Shown here: one piece after another, positions 58,819 to 64,000 of the stretch | How positions within the stretch are numbered: the stretch's first letter is position 1 | Layout of the letters: every line of letters starts with the position of its first letter | Source: Bacillus rubiinfantis | Lineage (GTDB): Bacteria; Bacillota; Bacilli; Bacillales; Cytobacillaceae | Assembly: GCA_000752035.1 (NCBI GenBank) | Contig: CCFE01000024.1 | Span: forward strand, 372,001 to 436,000 | Length of the DNA stretch: 64,000 nucleotides | Direction of reading: 5' to 3' | Notes under the pieces: generated by a model | Database searches by the model: none | The model's input: the letters and a program-made list of their open reading frames with translations, nothing else | What the model was told of the DNA's origin: nothing | Position numbers and translations under genes: made by a program

Positions 58819-59535
58819 TTACAATTGCACTTCATACTGGCGATAAAAATCGGCACAAATTTTTCCGATTTGGAATTTTTTCTCTGGTACAATAAAAGTA
58901 GGATGGGTTTTGGGAGTGGCTATTTGTTTATATTGTTTCGACAAGTTGTAGGATCGGCCACCTGACAAAACATGCACAATTTTTATTGGTATTTGATTAA
59001 AATTCAGCTCATTATTCACTGAATAAATTAGATTTTCAAGCTCATGCTGGTTTAACTGATAGGCATAAGTTAATTCTCTCATTAATTTTTTATAAAAAAA
59101 TTTATGCTCTTTTTCTTGTTCAAGGTGAAATTTTATTGAAAGAATTGGGTTAAGGAAGACGATAGACCTGATAGAACCTCTCATTTTCTCCATAAGCTTA
59201 ATTGCTGCTAGCGCTCCCATTCCTTCCGCTAGTATATGGATTTTATGATTAAGTATTTCACTGCGGATGACCTGTTCATAAACCTGCTGTGCCAATTCGA
59301 CTGCCTGAATACTTCCCCAGTGCCTTCCATAAAGATTCGAGGAAAAAACAGTGTACCCTCTTTCTTTCAGCTCATGTAAAATTGCTTGCTTGCCTTCATT
59401 CTGTGTCCAAAAGCATTTGTTTTCTTCCACAAAATGTCTTTCATCACCGATAATGAAAACCCCGAATCCCGTTGGTTTTGGGGGATAATAAATAATATTC
59501 CATTGGGAATCCAGCTGAAAACTTCGACTTTCCAT
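58819..59535 (-). CDS. Alpha/beta-hydrolase-like protein without nucleophile serine
   Basis: 238 aa. The fold is suggested by GFGVFIIGDERHF (oxyanion-type strand), KQAILHELKERGYTVFSSNLYGRHWGS and IHILAEGMGALAAIKLMEKM. The nucleophile elbow, normally G-x-S-x-G, reads A103-E-G105-M-G107: glycine replaces the serine, so it is probably not an active hydrolase. Lys/Glu-rich C-terminus. RBS AAAGGAG. It lies 77 bp from the Rossmann protein gene downstream, in the yjaU position of B. subtilis. Role unknown. Confidence 0.72.
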   Translation of the reverse strand: MESRSFQLDSQWNIIYYPPKPTGFGVFIIGDERHFVEENKCFWTQNEGKQAILHELKERGYTVFSSNLYGRHWGSIQAVELAQQVYEQVIRSEILNHKIHILAEGMGALAAIKLMEKMRGSIRSIVFLNPILSIKFHLEQEKEHKFFYKKLMRELTYAYQLNQHELENLIYSVNNELNFNQIPIKIVHVLSGGRSYNLSKQYKQIATPKTHPTFIVPEKKFQIGKICADFYRQYEVQL

Positions 59536-59689
59536 ATGGTAAATCTCCTTTTACATTTTTCCTCAACCTATTGTATGCCGGTTCCCAAAAGATGAAAGGG
59601 GATTCGCCTAATTTTTCAGACATCCCTTATTTATTATTTTTCATTAATATGGTAATATTAAAACGATGATAATAGGCAGGTGAATTATA

Positions 59690-59872
59690 GTGAGATTTTT
59701 TTGGACCCTATTCTGGACATTCCTTTTAGTCGAGATGCTTTCATATGTTGTTAGTTCAATGTCGGGAAGTTCATTTGACTTTGTAACAGCTGCAGTTTTT
59801 TCCGTTGCGGTTAGTGTCTTAATCTTTATCGTATCATTAATAATCCCAAATCAACCTGTTGAAAAACACTAA
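59690..59872 (+). CDS. yjzD: Small membrane protein YjzD (DUF2929)
   Basis: 60 aa beginning MRFFWTLFWTFLLVEMLSYVV, with a second helix VTAAVFSVAVSVLIFIVSLII. Two membrane segments. The FWTFFWTFLLVEML-type start is the DUF2929 hallmark and matches B. subtilis YjzD. The start codon is GTG 59690 after CAGGTGA. It is followed by a terminator convergent with clpB. Function unknown. Confidence 0.85.
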   Translation: MRFFWTLFWTFLLVEMLSYVVSSMSGSSFDFVTAAVFSVAVSVLIFIVSLIIPNQPVEKH

Positions 59873-59894
59873 CAGCCATCGTTAAAAGTACTCG

Positions 59895-59930
59895 AAAAAG
59901 GTCTTCCAGCTAAATTGGATGACCTTTTTT
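59895..59930. terminator. Bidirectional terminator between yjzD and clpB
   Basis: AAAAAGGTCTTCCA/TGGATGACCTTTTT stem (59895-59908, 59916-59929) with A and T runs. Confidence 0.9.
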
Positions 59931-59933
59931 AAG

Positions 59934-62540
59934 TTAATTTTTCTCGATAATCTTAACAGCTAACTCGTCATTTTCAATTGTTATCAATATGGTTGCCCCG
60001 TCAAACACCTTGCCGGCGATAATTTCCCGAGCAAGCTTTGTTTCAATGTTTCGTTGAATATATCTTTTTAACGGTCTTGCCCCAAACAATGGATCAAAGC
60101 CATGAACTGCAATAAATTCTTGCGCTTCCTCAGCAATGGTAATATCAATTTGCTGTTCCTTTAGGCGGCTTTCGAGCCCTTTTAACATCTTAACCACAAT
60201 CTTCTTGATTTCCGCTAATGACAGTGGTTTAAATAGAATCGTTTCATCGATACGGTTAAGAAATTCCGGACGGAAATGTGCTTTTAATTGATTCATGACC
60301 TTATCTCTTACCGATTCAGATATTTCGGTATCCGTCTCTGCCCGTTCCAAGAGAAATTGCGAACCAATATTTGAAGTCATGATGATGACAGTATTTTTGA
60401 AGTCTACCAGCCGCCCTTGTGAATCCGTAATTCGACCATCATCTAAAGCCTGCAGAAGGATATTAAATACTTCCGGGTGAGCTTTCTCAATTTCGTCCAT
60501 TAAGATGACAGAATATGGCCTTCTTCTCACTGCTTCTGTCAATTGCCCGCCTTCTTCGTAGCCAACATAACCTGGAGGAGCACCAATTAATCGTGACACC
60601 GCATGTTTTTCCATGTATTCGGACATATCTATCCGAATAATATGCTCCTCACTATCAAATAATGATTCTGCCAATGTTTTGGCTAATTCAGTCTTCCCTA
60701 CCCCTGTCGGACCTAAAAATAAAAACGAACCGATTGGCCTATTTGGATCTTTGATCCCTGCCCGGGCGCGAAGTACAGCATCTGATACTAATTGTACTGC
60801 CTCGTCTTGACCAATTACTCTTTTTCTAAGTATGGTTTCCAGCCGCAGCAATTTTTCTCTTTCTCCCTCGACTAATTTAGCTAGCGGGATACCTGTCCAT
60901 CGTGAGACAATTGTAGATATTTCTTCGGCAGTCACCTCTTCCCGCAGCAGTTTATCGTCCTTTGCTGCATCCTTTTCCAAATCTTGCAGTTCCTTTTCTG
61001 CTGCTGGTATTAAGCCATGGCGAAGCTCTGCAGCTCGGTTTAAATCATATTTGTCCTCAGCTTGCTCGAGCTCCCGGCGCAGTTTTTCGATTTGCTCCCG
61101 TTTTTCCTGTAATTTAGTTATATTTTCTTTTTCCGCTAACCATCTAGCTTTCATTTCCGCTGCCAGTTCTTTTAAGTTTGCCAGTTCTTTTTGCAGCGCT
61201 TCCAGTCTTTGTTTACTAACTTCATCTTGTTCTTTTCTTAATGCCGCCTCCTCAATTTCTAATTGCATCACCCGTCTTGTTACCTCATCCAATTCAGTTG
61301 GCATGGAATCAATTTCAGTTCGGATCATCGCACATGCTTCATCAACCACATCGATTGCTTTATCTGGCAAAAAACGGTCAGTTATATAACGATCCGATAA
61401 TGTCGTAGCTGCAACTAAAGCCTGATCATGAATTTTCACACCATGGTGAACCTCAAATCTTTCCTTTAGCCCCCGTAAAATTGAAATGGTGTCCTCCACA
61501 TTTGGCTCTTGGACTACTACTTGTTGAAACCGACGTTCTAGTGCCGGATCCTTTTCGATGTATTTTCGATGCTCATCAAGAGTTGTGGCACCAATGCAAT
61601 GTAGTTCACCACGTGCTAGCATTGGCTTTAACATATTGCCAGCATCCATCGCACCTTCTGTTCGTCCTGCGCCGACAATTGTATGAATCTCATCAATAAA
61701 GAGTAATATTTGGCCCTCGCTTTTTTTTATTTCATTTAATACCGCCTTCAAGCGTTCTTCAAATTCGCCACGAAATTTTGCTCCAGCTATTAACGAACTC
61801 ATATCTAATGCAAATATCGTTTTATCCTTCAAGCCTTCAGGAACATCTTTTCTGACTATCCTTTGAGCTAGTCCCTCTACAATAGCTGTTTTTCCTACAC
61901 CAGGTTCGCCAATTAATACTGGATTATTTTTTGTCTTTCGCGATAAGATGCGTATCACATGGCGAATCTCCGCATCCCTGCCAATAACAGGGTCAAGTTT
62001 GCCAGCCTTTACTTCTGCGACAAGGTCACGTCCATACTTTTTTAAAGCATCATAACCGGCTTCTGGATTTTGCGAAGTCACTCTTTGGTTCCCCCTTATT
62101 TCCTTGATTACCTTTAATATGTCTGACTGTGTCCGCCCAAAAGATTGAATGATTGTTTTCATTTCGGAGTTACTCGCATTGACCGCTGCCAATAGAATAT
62201 GCTCAACTGAAATATAATCGTCTCCGAACTGACTGGCAACTTCTTCAGCAGCAACTAATAATTTTTGAAGACTATTAGTAATATATAACTTTCCTTGTTG
62301 GACACCACTTCCACTTACCTGTGGTTTTTTGTAAAGGGATTCTGCCAGCCGTTCCTGCACTTCTCCTGCTGATATACCGCATCTTTCTAAGATTGCGGAA
62401 ATTAAATTATCATCCTGATTTAATAACGATAAAAATAAATGAACTTCATCTACTTCTTGATGGTTATTTTTAATAGCTACTGTCTGTGCGTTCATTATCC
62501 CCGTCTGCAGCCGCTCAGTCATTCGGTTTATATCCATCAT
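59934..62540 (-). CDS. clpB: ClpB disaggregase (Hsp100)
   Basis: 868 aa. ATP-dependent protein disaggregase. The N domain (1-150) is followed by NBD1 with Walker A GEPGVGKTAIVEGLA, Walker B LLFIDEIHT and pore loop AGAKFRGEFEERLKAVL. A long coiled-coil middle domain (about 405-520, RKEQDEVSKQRLEALQKELAN) follows, then NBD2 with GPTGVGKTELAKTL and pore GYVGYEEGG. The tandem ATGs 62540/62537 follow GGGAGTGAG; the second is aligned with known ClpB starts. B. subtilis lacks clpB; many Bacillus species have it. Controlled by CtsR as shown by its operator. Confidence 0.96.
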   Translation of the reverse strand: MMDINRMTERLQTGIMNAQTVAIKNNHQEVDEVHLFLSLLNQDDNLISAILERCGISAGEVQERLAESLYKKPQVSGSGVQQGKLYITNSLQKLLVAAEEVASQFGDDYISVEHILLAAVNASNSEMKTIIQSFGRTQSDILKVIKEIRGNQRVTSQNPEAGYDALKKYGRDLVAEVKAGKLDPVIGRDAEIRHVIRILSRKTKNNPVLIGEPGVGKTAIVEGLAQRIVRKDVPEGLKDKTIFALDMSSLIAGAKFRGEFEERLKAVLNEIKKSEGQILLFIDEIHTIVGAGRTEGAMDAGNMLKPMLARGELHCIGATTLDEHRKYIEKDPALERRFQQVVVQEPNVEDTISILRGLKERFEVHHGVKIHDQALVAATTLSDRYITDRFLPDKAIDVVDEACAMIRTEIDSMPTELDEVTRRVMQLEIEEAALRKEQDEVSKQRLEALQKELANLKELAAEMKARWLAEKENITKLQEKREQIEKLRRELEQAEDKYDLNRAAELRHGLIPAAEKELQDLEKDAAKDDKLLREEVTAEEISTIVSRWTGIPLAKLVEGEREKLLRLETILRKRVIGQDEAVQLVSDAVLRARAGIKDPNRPIGSFLFLGPTGVGKTELAKTLAESLFDSEEHIIRIDMSEYMEKHAVSRLIGAPPGYVGYEEGGQLTEAVRRRPYSVILMDEIEKAHPEVFNILLQALDDGRITDSQGRLVDFKNTVIIMTSNIGSQFLLERAETDTEISESVRDKVMNQLKAHFRPEFLNRIDETILFKPLSLAEIKKIVVKMLKGLESRLKEQQIDITIAEEAQEFIAVHGFDPLFGARPLKRYIQRNIETKLAREIIAGKVFDGATILITIENDELAVKIIEKN

Positions 62541-62550
62541 CTCACTCCCT

Positions 62551-62567
62551 TTTGACCTTTTTTGACC
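62551..62567 (-). promoter_or_regulatory. CtsR operator of clpB
   Basis: Minus strand GGTCAAA-AAA-GGTCAAA: perfect match to the tandem heptad GGTCAAA-NAN-GGTCAAA. It covers the region just downstream of the -10 and into the leader, close to the ribosome binding site. Confidence 0.95.
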
Positions 62568-62576
62568 TATATAATT

Positions 62577-62605
62577 ATTATAGATAATCTAGAACTAATT
62601 GTAAA
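62577..62605 (-). promoter_or_regulatory. Sigma-A promoter of clpB
   Basis: TTTACA (62600-62605), 17 bases, TATAAT (62577-62582) on the minus strand. Confidence 0.9.
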
Positions 62606-62606
62606 A

Positions 62607-62632
62607 GATAAAGCCATCCATTTTGGATGACT
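62607..62632 (-). terminator. Terminator of yjzC
   Basis: AAGTCATCCA/TGGATGGCTT stem, loop AAA, then TATCTTTT on the minus strand; it abuts the clpB -35. Confidence 0.7.
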
Positions 62633-62646
62633 TATCTTATTGCTTA

Positions 62647-62826
62647 TTATGGCTTACGTAAATATGTCCATAAGCGTTCGTCATTTGAGTTTTCCGGAAA
62701 AGGGTCTCCTGCTTTTAACTTAATTTTTTTAGGATTCACAACATTGCTTCCTGTATCTCCCGCTTCAATGTATATTCCATTATTCGGAGCCTTTTGACCC
62801 GGCTTAAACTGACGATTTTGTCCCAT
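62647..62826 (-). CDS. yjzC: YjzC family protein, 59 aa
   Basis: Begins MGQNRQFKPGQKAPNNGIYIEAG and continues DTGSNVVNPKKIKLKAGDPFP, the YjzC signature. It is soluble, basic, with a Trp near the end. GGAGGGAAACATT places ATG 62826; a 33-codon upstream frame is not real. The gene is 59 aa in B. subtilis as well. It lies upstream of clpB on the same strand with a terminator between. Function unknown; its B. subtilis position next to yjzD is retained apart from the intervening clpB. Confidence 0.9.
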   Translation of the reverse strand: MGQNRQFKPGQKAPNNGIYIEAGDTGSNVVNPKKIKLKAGDPFPENSNDERLWTYLRKP

Positions 62827-62972
62827 AATGTTTCCCTCCTTATTCTTTACATTTGTAGTATTTCCGTTTGCGAATAGAGCATTAAAGGAATTTATTTCTT
62901 TTTCTGTTTTCACCATATTTCCCAAGAAATAATAATGGATTTTGTCGATTATATGAATTTATTCCACAAATA

Positions 62973-63002
62973 TTGTCAATTTATCTCCGTAAGCAATATA
63001 AT
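62973..63002 (+). promoter_or_regulatory. Sigma-A promoter of fnr
   Basis: TTGTCA, 18 bases, TATAAT; about 70 bp before the fnr start codon. Confidence 0.65.
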
Positions 63003-63070
63003 TATAGTAATATTATGTTAAAGCTTTTAGTTTGTGGTTTTTAGTTTATACCTGTAAGGGTGGTCATATT

Positions 63071-63766
63071 ATGCAATCCACTATAAATATTTCTTCTGAT
63101 TTATCTTCATGTCTATTCACGGCGATACATCACGTAAAAACAGTGGAGAAAGGCAGCTTTTTATTCCAAGAAGGGGCAGAAGCTAACGAATTATACCTTG
63201 TAAAAAGCGGGATATTTCAGCTTAGTAAAATTATCCCTGATGGCAGAGAGCTTATATTAAGAATGTGTAAGCGTGGCGATTTTATTGGTGAATTTGACTT
63301 GTTTTCCCCATCTTCACAATATTTGCTAAGTGCACGTGTCATTGAAGATGGCGAAGTAGCTGTTTTGCTAAAAGAAGATCTAGAAGAGCAATTAGCATGT
63401 AATCTACCACTTGCTTATGAATTTATTAAATGGATGAGCCTACAGTCCCGTAAAGCACAAACGAAATTTCGCGACTTGGTATTGCATGGAAAAAAAGGCG
63501 CATTATATTCAACTCTGATTAGACTTAGCAATAGCTTTGGATGTCAAACTAACAGCGGTATTATGATTGATCTGTTGCTAACCAACCAAGAGTTAGCCAA
63601 CTTCTGCGGAACTTCTCGTGAAGTAGTGAATCGCCTTCTCAGCGATCTTAGAAAAAAAAGAATTATTACAATAGAAAAAGGGAAAATTATCATCCTGAAT
63701 TTAGACTTATTAAAGCAAGAAATCGATTGTGAAAACTGCCCAATTGAAATTTGCAGAGTAGATTAA
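63071..63766 (+). CDS. fnr: Anaerobic regulator Fnr (C-terminal Fe-S cluster type)
   Basis: 231 aa, Crp/Fnr superfamily. Cyclic-nucleotide-like beta-roll (about 15-115) with VEKGSFLFQEGAEANELYLVKSGIF. Dimerisation helix (about 118-150) and HTH TNQELANFCGTSREVVNRLLSDLRKK. The C-terminus carries C220-x-x-C223-x4-C228, and D135 in KFRDLVLHGKKG is at the position of the fourth cluster ligand. This is the B. subtilis-type Fnr, whose [4Fe-4S] cluster is held by three Cys and one Asp. Start ATG 63071 follows AAGGGTGG; the longer frame from 63032 is not supported. Activates genes under oxygen limitation. Confidence 0.92.
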   Translation: MQSTINISSDLSSCLFTAIHHVKTVEKGSFLFQEGAEANELYLVKSGIFQLSKIIPDGRELILRMCKRGDFIGEFDLFSPSSQYLLSARVIEDGEVAVLLKEDLEEQLACNLPLAYEFIKWMSLQSRKAQTKFRDLVLHGKKGALYSTLIRLSNSFGCQTNSGIMIDLLLTNQELANFCGTSREVVNRLLSDLRKKRIITIEKGKIIILNLDLLKQEIDCENCPIEICRVD

Positions 63767-63776
63767 TGTTAAATGT

Positions 63777-63802
63777 AAAAATCGGCTGCTAAGCCGATTT
63801 TT
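63777..63802. terminator. Terminator of fnr
   Basis: AAAATCGGC...GCCGATTTTT stem (loop TGCTAA) just after the stop codon; bidirectional A/T runs. Confidence 0.9.
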
Positions 63803-63816
63803 CACACAGGCAAGCC

Positions 63817-64000
63817 TTAAATCTCATTTACCTGCTTCTTTAACCATTGGACAATAAAAGTGATAGCTTTGCTGTTACTAATTGAAAAACAAGGGATGGC
63901 CATTATCGTCTGCACATACTCCTTAATTGAGTCTTCCCAGTAAACAACAGCTTGTATATTTTCCAGCTTATGTAACAAATGCGCCTCAGTGAGAGTTTTA
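63817..64000 (-). CDS. Unknown gene, C-terminal part (5' end outside window)
   Basis: Open from the right window edge to TAA at 63817-63819. The last 60 residues read ...KTLTEAHLLHKLENIQAVVYW, EDSIKEYVQTIMAIPCFSIS, then NSKAITFIVQWLKKQVNEI. Mostly helical by composition, no membrane helix. The start and most of the protein are missing, and I do not recognise a family. It ends 15 bp from the fnr terminator. Confidence 0.6.
   Translation of the reverse strand, partial: KTLTEAHLLHKLENIQAVVYWEDSIKEYVQTIMAIPCFSISNSKAITFIVQWLKKQVNEI

Noticed and set aside
60832..61389. Long Ser-rich frame opposite the clpB middle domain
   Set aside because: Antisense to a well supported gene; composition reflects the reversed coiled-coil codons and there is no ribosome binding site.

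Overview
The window is a low-GC chromosomal segment of an endospore-forming Bacillaceae bacterium (Bacillus sensu lato, but not B. subtilis itself). Three things point there. Typical Bacillus ribosome binding sites (GGAGG) precede most genes. Sporulation genes are present (spoVIF, spoVAC-spoVAD-spoVAE, cotZ, cotO, three YjcZ-type miniproteins). The stretch from about 20.3 kb to 62.8 kb follows the B. subtilis yjzC-to-yjbQ gene order in the reverse direction. No insertion sequence, prophage, CRISPR array or rRNA was seen; the only RNA gene is a single tRNA-Val(GAC). The window is mostly conserved core genome with some lineage-specific insertions.

Layout. 0-5 kb: sigI (cut by the window edge), prfC (RF3), a small unknown gene, a short FtsH-like membrane protease and two YjcZ miniproteins. 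5-16 kb: miscellaneous genes, including an SRPBCC protein, a YczE-type membrane protein, an IDEAL protein, lipoprotein cytochrome c-551, a Yip1 plus MacAB-like efflux operon, an aldo-keto reductase, Ogt and a chemoreceptor. 15.4-17 kb: a 0.5-kb intergenic stretch, the tRNA and yjcG. 17-21.4 kb: a sporulation block (spoVIF, YjcZ, a short spoVA-type operon with a YhcN lipoprotein, cotZ, cotO). 21.4-30 kb: fabI, a CPA2 antiporter, prpE, yjbO, NAD kinase, relQ, yjbL, yjbK, a truncated haemoglobin and spxH. 30-37 kb: pepF, coiA, cls, mecA and spxA. 37-45 kb: an orphan pair of oligopeptide-type permeases, then oppABCDF. 45.3-46.6 kb: a Trp T-box and trpS. 46.6-54.3 kb: yjbA, appDFABC and yjaZ. 54.4-57.8 kb: fabHA-fabF and med. 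57.9-64 kb: a Rossmann-fold protein, an alpha/beta-hydrolase-like protein, yjzD, clpB, yjzC, fnr and a partial gene.

How the genes fit together. Several encode parts of the regulated-proteolysis and competence network known in B. subtilis. SpxA is delivered to ClpXP by SpxH, ComK is delivered to ClpCP by MecA, Med activates comK, and CoiA acts in transformation. The two ABC oligopeptide importers (Opp, App), PepF and YjaZ form a peptide-uptake and hydrolysis group. FabI and FabHA-FabF are type II fatty-acid synthesis genes, and both carry a FapR-like operator. clpB carries a perfect CtsR operator over a clear sigma-A promoter.

The most notable unexplained signal is a 54-bp repeat present three times in the same orientation (17638-17691, 49547-49600, 56650-56703). 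Two copies begin inside the stop codon of a minus-strand gene. The third lies in the expected 5' leader of fabHA-fabF, in the interval where B. subtilis has comZ. Other points of interest are the short FtsH paralogue, RF3, a possible plus-strand transcript at 15.5-15.8 kb, an Fnr-like box in front of a 57-aa membrane peptide gene, two cre sites, and an alpha/beta-hydrolase-like protein without its nucleophile serine. I saw no clearly new defence or biosynthetic system.
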